From Thiocystis violacea (GTDB lineage: Bacteria > Pseudomonadota > Gammaproteobacteria > Chromatiales > Chromatiaceae): a stretch of 64,000 bases of DNA. The notes beneath the pieces were generated by a model. The model was not told where the DNA came from. It saw nothing but the letters and a program-made list of their open reading frames with translations, and made no database searches. The translations under genes and the position numbers were made by a program. Location of the stretch: assembly GCF_016583575.1 (NCBI RefSeq), contig NZ_NRRG01000001.1, forward strand, positions 1-64,000, in the 5' to 3' direction. Positions 49,098 through 58,000 of this stretch are shown piece after piece; the first letter of the stretch is position 1, and each line of letters begins with the position of its first letter.

Positions 49098-49300
49098 AGT
49101 AATTCCCTGCGAACGCTAACCTCTTGAAAAGATAGATTGCTATTTTGTAAGCCTTGTTGCTTCCAAAAGACAGATTATTTCTAAATCAGCGACTTACAAT
49201 CAATTCGCCGGGAATTGCTGGTGTTTGACCAGACCCTAAAGGTCCGACTGGAGAAATCAATCCGTGCCATCAGGCGACATCCACGAGAAGAAGAGGAGGA
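49098..49300. other. AT-richer spacer between relic and HD-GYP gene
   Basis: About 200 bp with lower GC (around 49130-49200). No gene or clear terminator could be assigned. With the relic it separates the HD-GYP gene from the truncated kinase. Confidence 0.4.
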
Positions 49301-50503
49301 TCAGCAGTGCATCCGCAACAGCTCTTCCGGGTTGATGCGCCACTGCTCGGGGGATTCCACACGCTCGATCCGTTCCTCCAAACCTTTTCGCTGGCGGGAT
49401 AGATCGACGTCTTGAACCGCCAGATACCGGCGGTGTTTGGCATCCATGAAGACCCGCACGACCGGCTGAAACAGCCCCTCGCGGCTGGATTCGATCACGA
49501 TCCCCAGTCGACCGCTGCGTAGCCGGACCAGGGTACCCACCGGGTAGATGCCGACGCAGCGGATGAATTGCTGGACCAGTCGCGGATCGAAGAGGTGAGG
49601 GCTCCACTCCAACAGTTTGCGCAGAGCGAGCGGTGGCTCCATGCCCTTGTGATAGACGCGGTCGGAGGTGATGGCGTCATAGACATCGACGATTGCAGCC
49701 ATCTGGCCAAGGCGGGAGAGCTGAGCGCCTGCCTTGCCGTCGGGATAACCGCTGCCATCCAGTCGCTCATGATGTTCGGCGGCGACCGCCAGGGCGGCGG
49801 TCGGAATGCCCGGCGCGACGGCCAGAATGTCGCGGCTGTGGACGACATGGCCGCGCATGATAGCGAACTCCTCCTCCGTCAGCCGGCCCGGCTTGTTGAG
49901 GATCTCGGAGGGCACCAGGATCTTGCCGAGATCGTGCAGCAGTGCCCCGATCCCGATGTCATGGATCAGCGCCCGCTCCAGCTCCAGACTGTGGGCAAAG
50001 GACACCATCAGGACGGTGACGTTGACCGAATGCTCGAAGGTATAACGGTCCATGTTGCGAATGCGGGTCAGCCCCAGGAGGGCGTCCTGATTGCGGAAGA
50101 TGGAATCCACCATCTCGCCGATGACGGGGTTGGCCCGCTCCAGGTCGATCTGTTGCCCGAGTCGCACGTCCGCCATGAGGCCGCTGACCACGCCGATCGC
50201 TTCCTGATGAATGCGTTTCGCCTGAACGCGCTCATCGGTCAGCGTGGTCGGCTGTCGTTTACCGGATGGGGGTGGTGCCGATGCCGTTTCGCTCTCGGTC
50301 AGCGGTGGCGTTTGCGAAACATCGCTCCCCTTGTCCGGGTCGATCACGAGTTCACGGATCGCGAGTCGGCGGATCCGCTCCAGATCCGTCTCCGTCTTGA
50401 GGAGGAAACGCGGTCGCAGGAATCCATGTTCCAGCCAATCGCAGTTCAGGTCATGGACGTACATGCCCATTTGGAGTTGGTCGACACGAATGGTTTTGAT
50501 CAT
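49301..50503 (-). CDS. Cyclic-di-GMP phosphodiesterase with DUF3391 and HD-GYP domains
   Basis: 400 residues from ATG 50503 (MIKTIRVDQLQMGMYV). The N-terminal DUF3391 (about 1-130) has GMYVHDLNCDWLEHGF; the HD-GYP domain has the metal pair in LLHDLGKILVP (H190, D191) and the defining HHERLDGSGYPDG (244-256). HD-GYP enzymes cleave c-di-GMP to pGpG or GMP. All key residues are visible, so it should be active. A short C-terminal domain (about 320-400) resembles a small beta module. Its promoter region shares a 57-bp block with the chemoreceptor operon at 60427. Confidence 0.92.
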   Translation of the reverse strand: MIKTIRVDQLQMGMYVHDLNCDWLEHGFLRPRFLLKTETDLERIRRLAIRELVIDPDKGSDVSQTPPLTESETASAPPPSGKRQPTTLTDERVQAKRIHQEAIGVVSGLMADVRLGQQIDLERANPVIGEMVDSIFRNQDALLGLTRIRNMDRYTFEHSVNVTVLMVSFAHSLELERALIHDIGIGALLHDLGKILVPSEILNKPGRLTEEEFAIMRGHVVHSRDILAVAPGIPTAALAVAAEHHERLDGSGYPDGKAGAQLSRLGQMAAIVDVYDAITSDRVYHKGMEPPLALRKLLEWSPHLFDPRLVQQFIRCVGIYPVGTLVRLRSGRLGIVIESSREGLFQPVVRVFMDAKHRRYLAVQDVDLSRQRKGLEERIERVESPEQWRINPEELLRMHC

Positions 50504-50605
50504 GGCCTCTGTACAGTCGCCCGTCTGTTGCTCGGCCCCGGAGGCGTTAACAAGCTTGGACGGCTTGACGCTTGTTCGGTCTTGACAACTTGATCCAGAA
50601 GCGCC

Positions 50606-50662
50606 GAGCTTAACTGGGTGTGATCGATGCCGTATTAACGGGACATAAACAAACAATAAACG
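50606..50662 (-). promoter_or_regulatory. Conserved 57-bp regulatory block, copy A (three hexamers at 11-bp period)
   Basis: Hexamers ATTAAC (50634), ATAAAC (50645) and ATAAAC (50656) are spaced exactly 11 bp apart. Read toward the HD-GYP gene (start 50503) it is followed by GCATCG and then GTTA...CTC. The block matches 60427-60483 at 43 of 57 positions, in the same orientation relative to the minus-strand gene here and the plus-strand gene there. Direct repeats at 11 bp are the hallmark of OmpR/PhoB-family sites. It also lies 170 bp upstream of the divergent kinase gene at 50832. Confidence 0.7.
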
Positions 50663-50831
50663 AGGCATCGGTTGTTGCTAAAGGCGGCGGTTTCTGCTCT
50701 ACCCTTGACGGTCTCGCACAAAAAAGACCATCCATGACAACCACTCCGTCCAGTGGCGATCCTCGGCACGGCGGGCTGGGGCCTTGGTGGCGTCAGCGTT
50801 CATGGACTTCACAGACAGACAGGACGATGCG
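50663..50831. other. Leader region of the three-module kinase gene
   Basis: With 50504-50605 and the regulatory block this makes about 330 bp between divergent starts (50503 minus, 50832 plus). Besides the 57-bp block I see no clear sigma-70 boxes. An in-frame ATG at 50802 would add ten residues to the kinase. Confidence 0.4.
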
Positions 50832-53800
50832 ATGCCCGCTTTTTTAGTAAAGACCGTCATCGGCCTTTTGTTCACCCTGAATCTCGCGTGGCCGTGGATC
50901 GACTCCGCAAGCGCCGCCGCCTCCGATGACCTCGCTCCCCCGCCCCACCTCGCGCTGACACCCGAGGAGCGGACCTGGCTGGAGGCCCATCCCGACATCG
51001 TGCTGGGCATGTCGGATCAGTTTCCGCCGGCGCTGATCCGGGCGGCGGACGGTACGCTGTCCGGTTTCGTGGTGGACTACCTGGAGTTGATCAATCGTCG
51101 TCTCGGCACCCGTATACGCTTGCGAGTCGAGCAATCCTGGGAGGCGATCGGCCGGCAAGCCGTGGCTGGAAAACTCGATGGCCTGGCGGTGGCGGCGTCC
51201 AATCCCCGCTGGAGCCAGTCTTTCGATCTGACCCAGCCCTATCTGTATACCTCCTATTATCTCTTCGTGCGCCGCGACGAGACCTTGGCGACGACCGACC
51301 TCGCGGCGCTGGCGGGAAAACGGATCGGCATCCTCAAGGGGGTGCAAAGCGCCGAGCAGTTCCTCAAACCCTATCCGAAGATTCGGGGAATCGCGTTCGA
51401 CAGTAACGACGAACTGGCCGACGCCTTGCTCGGTGGTCGTGTCGATCTGCTATTGGCGAACTCCGCGCTGGAATGGTGGCGCATCGCCAATGCGCAACCC
51501 TTCAAGATCGGCGGCGCGCTGCCAGACGGTCGCGTTGGCATTTCCCTGGCGATCCGCAAGGACTGGCCCGAGTTGACCGCGATTCTCGACAAGGCCCTGA
51601 GCCAGATCAGCCCCGAGGAGCACGCCAGGATCCGCACCCTCTGGCTTGGAGGGAGTCCTTCCGGTGACGAGCCTAAGCCCGTGCTGGCGTTCACCCTGGA
51701 GGAGCGCCAATGGATCCAGACACACCCGACCTTTGCGGTGGCGGTCTTTCCGGTCGATCCGTTCAGCGTTATCGATGGGGACGCCGTGACCGGCTACATG
51801 CCGGAACTACTCCGAGCCATTGCCGCCCAGGTCGGGATCGAGCCGCGTTTTGTCCCCCGCACCTTGCAGGAGACGATGAAACAGCTCCAGCAGGGAAGGA
51901 TCGATGCCACCACGACGGTGATCCAGACCCCGGAACGGGAAACCTTTCTGGCCTTTTCCGAAGAGACCTTTCCGCTCGCCCTCAAGACCTTCGCGCGCAC
52001 CGAACGCACCGACATCTCGGACCTGTCATCCCTCACCGGCAAGACCCTCGCCTCCTACCGCGGGTATGCCCTGTCCGAGCTGTTCAAGCAGTTCCTCCCG
52101 GACAACCCGATTGTCTTCGCCGACGACGTGGCGGGGATGTTGCGCCTGGTGGCCGAGGGCAAGGCGGATGCGGCGGTGCATGAGTTGTATTCAGGCGAGT
52201 ATGCCTTACGGAAAAATCTGATCGGTGGGGTCGTCGCCAAGGGGGACGTCCAGTTTGGTGACCATCCCAGGCGGCAGGCGGGTTATTACGCGGTCCGCGC
52301 GGATTTACCCCTGCTGAAATCCATCCTGGACAAGGGTCAGCGGGCACTGCCGGCGTTGGAGAAACAGCGGATCTGGAATCAGTGGCTGCCCCACGGTGAA
52401 GCGCCATCGGAGGTGACGCTCACCCCGGAGGAGACCCGCTGGCTGACCGAGCATCCGATCCTCCGCTATGGGGTGGATCCGGATTGGGCACCCATCGCCT
52501 ACCTCGACCAGGACGGTCGGGCAAGCGGGATCGGCCCCGACTATCTAGCGCGCATCGAGCGGCTTCTGGGCGTGCGTGTCGAGGCGGTGCCGATCGCTGA
52601 ATGGGCGCAAGGACTGCGCCGGCTCGAACAGGGCGAGATCGATCTGCTGCCGGCCATCGCCCAGACCGAGGACCGTCTGCGACGCTTTCGTTTCACCGCG
52701 CCCTATCTGACCTTTCCCGTGGCCATCTTCGCGCCAGTGGACGCGCCCTTTCTCGGTAATCTGGAGGCGTTGGCCGGCAAGCGGGTGGCGGTGGTAGCGG
52801 ACGTTGCCGTCGAGACTTGGCTACGCCAGGATCATCCAGCGATCAACCTGCTGACCTATCCCAACCTGCAAGCCGCCTTGCGCGCGGTAGCCGAGCACAA
52901 GGCCGACGCCGTCGTCGACGGTTTGGTGACCACCAGCCAGGCGATTGGTCGCAGCGGGTTGATCCAGATCCGTATGGCCGGCAACACCCCTTACGAGATG
53001 CGCCTTGGCATGGCCGTCCGTCGTGATCAGCCGCTGCTGGCCGGTCTGCTGGACAAGGCCATCGCCGCCATCCCCGATCCCGAGCGCGACAGTCTGCAAA
53101 GTCGCTGGATTCAGGCACCACAACCGGCGCGCATCGACTACACACGGCTGTGGCAAGTCCTGGGCGTCGCGCTGCTGATACTCGCCATCGTGCTCTACTG
53201 GAATCGCCGGCTGTCGATCGCGCAGGCCGCCCTGCGCCAGAGCGATACCTATTATCGGACGCTGATCGCGGCCATGGGCGAAGGAGTCGTGGTGCAACGC
53301 CAGGATGGCCAGATCCTCACCTGCAATCAGGCGGCGGAGCGGATTCTGGATCTCACGCCGCAACGGAAGATGAAACTCAGCACGTTCAATCCGGATTGGC
53401 AGTCGATCCATGACGACGGCACACCCTTTCTGGAAGAAACGCACCCGGTCCTGGTGACACTGCGCACCGGTCAACCTCAGCAGGGCGTGACGATGGGTCT
53501 GCGCATGTCCAATGGCGAGTTACGCTGGATTCTGCTCAACACCCAACCCTTGTTACTCGACGGTTCGACGCATCCGCACGCGGTCGTCGTCACCTTCAGC
53601 GACATCACCGCGCGGCGGGCGACGGAGCAGGCGCTGCGCGCCGCGCAAGCCGATGTTCAGACGCTGATCGAGCGTTCGCCGGTCCCCATGGTGGTTTCCG
53701 AGGGCCTACACCAGCGGGCTGTCCTGTACAACCGCCGGTTCTCCGAAGTGATTGGCTATTCCATCGAGGAAGCGCCCGATACCGACCATTGGTGGCCGCT

Positions 53801-55850
53801 GGCCTATCCAGATCCCGACTATCGCCGAAGTCTCCAAGCCGAGTGGCAGCGGCGCCTCGCGCATGCCTCCTTGCAAGGCGAGAGCATCGAGCCGATCGAG
53901 GCGCGCGTCACCTGCCGGGATGGGCGGGAGCGGATTTTTCTGGTTCATGCCACCTCGCTGGGTCAAAGCAATCTGACGATCTTCGTCGATTTGACCGAAC
54001 AGCGCACCGCCGTGACCCAAATGCGTGAGGCGCAGGCGCAAGCCGAGCAGGCCAACCAGGCGAAAAGCGACTTTCTCGCCAACATGAGCCACGAAATTCG
54101 CACCCCGATGAACGCCATTCTGGGCATGCTCCATCTCTGCCTGGACACCGCGTTGAGCACGCCGCAACGCCAGTACCTGAACAAGGCCCAGGACGCCTCG
54201 CAAGCCCTGTTGGGACTGCTCAATGACATCCTGGATCTGTCCAAGGTGGAAGCTGGCCAGTTGACCCTGGAGTTCACGGCCTTTGCCCTTGACTCGGTGA
54301 TCGCGCATCTCCTCGCGGTTGTGGAAGACAAGGCCAGGGAGAAGGGACTGGTCTGTCGGATCGCGATCGCGCCCGAGGTGCCGGCGTTACTGGTGGGCGA
54401 TCCGCTGCGCCTGGGTCAGGTGCTGATCAACCTGTGCAGCAATGCGGTCAAGTTCACCCAGCAGGGGGATATCCGGGTCTCCGTGCGGTGGTTGGAAACC
54501 CAGGATGCGCGGGTGCATCTGGCGTTTAGCGTGCGGGATACCGGCATCGGTCTCACCGCGGCACAGGCGAGTCAACTCTTCCAACCCTTCCAGCAGGCGG
54601 ACAGCTCGATCACCCGCCGTTTTGGTGGAACCGGTCTCGGGCTCTCCATCAGCCGGCAGTTGGTGGAGATGATGGATGGCCAAATCGGTGTGGAGAGTCG
54701 CCAAGGCGAGGGCAGCACCTTCCACTTCGACGCCTGGTTTGGGATGGCGCCGCCAGTCACGGATCTTATCCAGGGGGATCGGCTGGCCCGACCGCCGTCC
54801 CCGACGCGCTCCGTCGTCAACCTCATCGGCCAACGGTTGTTGGTGGTGGAGGACAACGTCCTCAATCAAGAGGTCATCCGCGCACTCCTGGAGCGGGCCG
54901 GCGCGGAAGTGGAGATCGTCAACCATGGCGCCGAGGCTCTGGAGGTGCTGGAACACCAGGGTACGGCGGCCTTCGACGCGGTTCTGATGGACGTCCAGAT
55001 GCCGGAGATGGACGGCTATACCGCCACCCGTCGCCTCCGTGCCCTGCCGGGCGGCGCCTTACTCCCCGTCATTGGTCTCACGGCCCATGTTCGGCGTGAA
55101 GAGATCGAACGCATGCAGGCCGCCGGCATGGACGATCAGGTGGGGAAACCCATCGACCCCGCGTTGCTGTGGTCCGTCTTGGCCCGTCACCTGAGGTTGG
55201 TCGAGGAACCGGCGAGCGCCCGGCCGGACGCGGGAACCGCCGCGTCGCGGCCGGCCATCCCCGGCATCGATCTGACGGCGGCATTGGAACGCCTCGGCGA
55301 TCAGGTCGCGATCTTACGCGAGTTGCTGCCCCTCTTTGAGAGCGAGTATGGCCAGGCGGCGCACACCCTGAGCGCTCTGCTCGCCAGCGGAGAGGTCGAG
55401 GAAGCCAGGCAACTGGCGCACGCACTGCGGGGAACGGCGGGCAATCTCGGTCTCGTCGAGGTCGAGCAAGCGGCGGAGGCGATTGAATCCGCCCTGTCCG
55501 ACCAGGCTCCGGCTGATCTTGAACCCGGCCTGCTAGCGACGCTGAACGAGGCGCTGGACGCCGCCCGCGCGGCCATCGAGGCGGCCTTGCCGACCTTTGG
55601 CGATGTGGATTCAGGGGAGGATGGCGGCGCTCCGGACCCTGAAATCATGATGGCTTTACTGACGGAACTGCGGACCTTGGCGCTCGGCCACGATCCCACG
55701 GCCGAGGATTTCTGGCTCGATCATCGCCAAGCCTTCGCCAGCGGTTTGCCGACGCGGGTCTACGCGGCACTTTCCAGCCAAATCGAGAACTATGGCTTCG
55801 ACACCGCCGTTGAAACGATCGATCATCTGTTGACGGACCATGGGCATTAA
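50832..55850 (+). CDS. Hybrid histidine kinase with three periplasmic Venus-flytrap modules (SBPx3-TM-PASx2-HisKA-HATPase-REC-HPt)
   Basis: 1672 residues from ATG 50832 (MPAFLVKTVIGLLFTL); signal peptide about 1-30. Three solute-binding modules (about 40-270, 290-525, 535-765), each ending in an (A)IRKDWPEL/VRRDQPLL-like strand, then TM (about 775-795), two PAS domains, HisKA with H1087 ([12 protein letters not shown]), HATPase (GTGLGLSIS), REC with D1387 and HPt with H1530 (QLAHALRGTAGN). A C-terminal tail of about 100 residues is unassigned. BvgS has two such modules; three is unusual. It likely senses small amino-acid-like ligands in the periplasm and phosphorylates a separate receiver; the REC/HD-GYP protein 95 bp downstream is the nearest candidate. 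Confidence 0.93.
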   Translation: MPAFLVKTVIGLLFTLNLAWPWIDSASAAASDDLAPPPHLALTPEERTWLEAHPDIVLGMSDQFPPALIRAADGTLSGFVVDYLELINRRLGTRIRLRVEQSWEAIGRQAVAGKLDGLAVAASNPRWSQSFDLTQPYLYTSYYLFVRRDETLATTDLAALAGKRIGILKGVQSAEQFLKPYPKIRGIAFDSNDELADALLGGRVDLLLANSALEWWRIANAQPFKIGGALPDGRVGISLAIRKDWPELTAILDKALSQISPEEHARIRTLWLGGSPSGDEPKPVLAFTLEERQWIQTHPTFAVAVFPVDPFSVIDGDAVTGYMPELLRAIAAQVGIEPRFVPRTLQETMKQLQQGRIDATTTVIQTPERETFLAFSEETFPLALKTFARTERTDISDLSSLTGKTLASYRGYALSELFKQFLPDNPIVFADDVAGMLRLVAEGKADAAVHELYSGEYALRKNLIGGVVAKGDVQFGDHPRRQAGYYAVRADLPLLKSILDKGQRALPALEKQRIWNQWLPHGEAPSEVTLTPEETRWLTEHPILRYGVDPDWAPIAYLDQDGRASGIGPDYLARIERLLGVRVEAVPIAEWAQGLRRLEQGEIDLLPAIAQTEDRLRRFRFTAPYLTFPVAIFAPVDAPFLGNLEALAGKRVAVVADVAVETWLRQDHPAINLLTYPNLQAALRAVAEHKADAVVDGLVTTSQAIGRSGLIQIRMAGNTPYEMRLGMAVRRDQPLLAGLLDKAIAAIPDPERDSLQSRWIQAPQPARIDYTRLWQVLGVALLILAIVLYWNRRLSIAQAALRQSDTYYRTLIAAMGEGVVVQRQDGQILTCNQAAERILDLTPQRKMKLSTFNPDWQSIHDDGTPFLEETHPVLVTLRTGQPQQGVTMGLRMSNGELRWILLNTQPLLLDGSTHPHAVVVTFSDITARRATEQALRAAQADVQTLIERSPVPMVVSEGLHQRAVLYNRRFSEVIGYSIEEAPDTDHWWPLAYPDPDYRRSLQAEWQRRLAHASLQGESIEPIEARVTCRDGRERIFLVHATSLGQSNLTIFVDLTEQRTAVTQMREAQAQAEQANQAKSDFLANMSHEIRTPMNAILGMLHLCLDTALSTPQRQYLNKAQDASQALLGLLNDILDLSKVEAGQLTLEFTAFALDSVIAHLLAVVEDKAREKGLVCRIAIAPEVPALLVGDPLRLGQVLINLCSNAVKFTQQGDIRVSVRWLETQDARVHLAFSVRDTGIGLTAAQASQLFQPFQQADSSITRRFGGTGLGLSISRQLVEMMDGQIGVESRQGEGSTFHFDAWFGMAPPVTDLIQGDRLARPPSPTRSVVNLIGQRLLVVEDNVLNQEVIRALLERAGAEVEIVNHGAEALEVLEHQGTAAFDAVLMDVQMPEMDGYTATRRLRALPGGALLPVIGLTAHVRREEIERMQAAGMDDQVGKPIDPALLWSVLARHLRLVEEPASARPDAGTAASRPAIPGIDLTAALERLGDQVAILRELLPLFESEYGQAAHTLSALLASGEVEEARQLAHALRGTAGNLGLVEVEQAAEAIESALSDQAPADLEPGLLATLNEALDAARAAIEAALPTFGDVDSGEDGGAPDPEIMMALLTELRTLALGHDPTAEDFWLDHRQAFASGLPTRVYAALSSQIENYGFDTAVETIDHLLTDHGH

Positions 55851-55944
55851 ACCGCATCCGGCAGGTCTCGGCGTTGTTTAGGCCGCGGCTCGGACTCGCC
55901 CAAACCAATCATCGTCTCCGCTGACGCGGTTTAGAGTCCCTACC

Positions 55945-57978
55945 ATGCCGAACGCCGAACTCATCTTGATCGTCGACGATACCTTGGACAATCTCAAGGT
56001 GCTCTCCGGTCTACTGAAATCGGTGTACCGGATCAAGGTCGCCACGAACGGGGAAGAGGCGCTGCGCCTGACCCAGGACTTGGCGCTCCCCGATCTGATC
56101 CTGCTGGACATCATGATGCCGGGGATGGATGGCTACGAGGTCTGCGAGCAGCTCAAGTCCAATCCACGGACCCAGGACATCCCGGTCATTTTCCTGACCG
56201 CCAGAACCCAGCCCGATGACGAGGCGCGGGGATTCCGGGTCGGGGCGGTCGACTACGTGACCAAACCCATCCATCCCCCGCTGCTCTTGGCGCGGGTCAA
56301 GGCCCAACTGGCGCTGGCCTCGCAGCTTCGCCACACCCGCCAGGCCTTGGTCTCGGCCAGTCAGCACATCGCCCATGTCACCAGCGAACGCGATCACAGC
56401 GAGTTCCAACGGCAGCGTCTTCAGGATCGCCAGCAGGCCTTGCTGGCGATCGCCCGCTCCGCCCTGCGCGATCTCGCGCTGGAACACTACCTGGCGGAAA
56501 CCTTGGAGGCACTCGGCGCGATCCCCTGGCTCGACGTCGAGGGACGCGGAGCCCTGTTTCTCGTCAACCGCAAAGGCGAGTTGATCATGGTCGCCCAACA
56601 GGGGTTGCATGAGGACCAACGGCAGGCGTGCGCCAAGGTACCGTTCGGGATTTGTGGCTGTGGGCAGGCGGCGGCACGGAAGCAGTCCTTGTTTCTGGCC
56701 CAACTGAAAGAACAGGACGGGAGTCGATATCAGGGGTCGGTCGATTTTGGCGCTTATGCCTTATCGCTGACGGAAGGCGATCGCGTCTATGGCGTCCTGT
56801 CGATCCTGGTGACACCGGGTCACCAGCCAGTCACGGGCGAAGCCGAATTCATGGCCGATGTCGCGCAAACCTTCACCAGCCTCATCCGCCGTCGCATGGC
56901 GGAAGAAATCCTGCGGATCAGCCAGTTGGAAATCCAGATGGCGCGCAACGAGGTCATCCGCCGACTTGGTGTTGCCGCCGAATTCCGCGACACCGAAACC
57001 GGCCTGCATATCCTGCGCATGAGTCAATATGCCGGGGCGATTGCCCGCGCCATGAACTGCGACGAGGCGCTGTGCGAATTGATCGAGCTGGCCGCGCCCA
57101 TGCATGACGTCGGCAAGATCGGGATCCATGACAGCATCCTCCGTAAGCCCGGCAAGCTGACCGCCGAGGAATTCACCGTCATGCAAAACCATACCAGCAT
57201 CGGCGGCAGGATCCTGGAAGGGGAGGATCCCTTGATTCGCCTGGCCCGTGAAATCGCCCTGACCCATCACGAAAAATGGGACGGCAGCGGCTATCCCAAC
57301 GGCCTGCGCCGCGAGGCCATCCCCTTGTCCGGACGGGTATGCGCGGTCGCCGATGTGTTCGACGCCTTGACCATGAAACGCCCCTACAAGGAGGCTTGGC
57401 CCGTGGAGCAGGCCATGGCCTTGATCGAGGAGCAGCGCGGCCGTGCCTTTGACCCGCGCGTCGTCGCGGCGCTGCGGCAAACCCTGCCGGAGATCCTGGC
57501 GATCAAGGCCCGCTACCAGGACGACTCCATTGACCCCCGCGAGGTGAGCCTGATCCCGCGCCCCGGCGCGGCGGACGCTGCTTGGATCCCCTGGCGGGAC
57601 GAGTATTCCATCGGGATCGCGATCATCGACGAGCATCACCGCTATCTGTTCGAGTGGACCAACCGCGTCTACCAGGCCGTCCATGAGCGGGCGGGGACAG
57701 TCGAGATCGCTAAGGCTCTGTTTGCCTTGGAGCAATACACCCGGATTCACTTCAAGGCCGAGGAGCGTCTGATGGCGGAGTGTGGCTACCTGGAATTGGC
57801 GCAGCACCAGCAAGCGCATCGCTCGTTCGAGACGGAGCTTGGCGAATTGCGCGAGGAGATCCGCCACAACCCTTTTCTGGCCGGGATGGAGATGCTGGAC
57901 TATCTGCGCGACTGGCTCCTCGAACACATCCTAAAAACCGACAAACAGATCCTCGAAAAATCGCCCGGACTGGGATGA
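55945..57978 (+). CDS. Response regulator with REC, GAF-like, HD-GYP and C-terminal hemerythrin domains
   Basis: 677 residues. Receiver with D55 (LILLDIMMPGMDG), a middle GAF-like region (about 150-320, with CGCGQAAARKQS), HD-GYP with MHDVGKIGIHD (H387, D388) and HHEKWDGSGYPNG, and a bacteriohemerythrin (about 540-670) with DEHHRYLFEW (H564/H565), HFKAEE (H602, E606), HQQAH and HILKTD, i.e. all expected di-iron ligands. It should break down c-di-GMP under control of phosphorylation and of O2 or redox state at the di-iron centre. It follows the large hybrid kinase by 95 bp, probably in one operon. Confidence 0.92.
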   Translation: MPNAELILIVDDTLDNLKVLSGLLKSVYRIKVATNGEEALRLTQDLALPDLILLDIMMPGMDGYEVCEQLKSNPRTQDIPVIFLTARTQPDDEARGFRVGAVDYVTKPIHPPLLLARVKAQLALASQLRHTRQALVSASQHIAHVTSERDHSEFQRQRLQDRQQALLAIARSALRDLALEHYLAETLEALGAIPWLDVEGRGALFLVNRKGELIMVAQQGLHEDQRQACAKVPFGICGCGQAAARKQSLFLAQLKEQDGSRYQGSVDFGAYALSLTEGDRVYGVLSILVTPGHQPVTGEAEFMADVAQTFTSLIRRRMAEEILRISQLEIQMARNEVIRRLGVAAEFRDTETGLHILRMSQYAGAIARAMNCDEALCELIELAAPMHDVGKIGIHDSILRKPGKLTAEEFTVMQNHTSIGGRILEGEDPLIRLAREIALTHHEKWDGSGYPNGLRREAIPLSGRVCAVADVFDALTMKRPYKEAWPVEQAMALIEEQRGRAFDPRVVAALRQTLPEILAIKARYQDDSIDPREVSLIPRPGAADAAWIPWRDEYSIGIAIIDEHHRYLFEWTNRVYQAVHERAGTVEIAKALFALEQYTRIHFKAEERLMAECGYLELAQHQQAHRSFETELGELREEIRHNPFLAGMEMLDYLRDWLLEHILKTDKQILEKSPGLG

Positions 57979-58000
57979 TGCCTGGTTCCGAACCCTGCGC

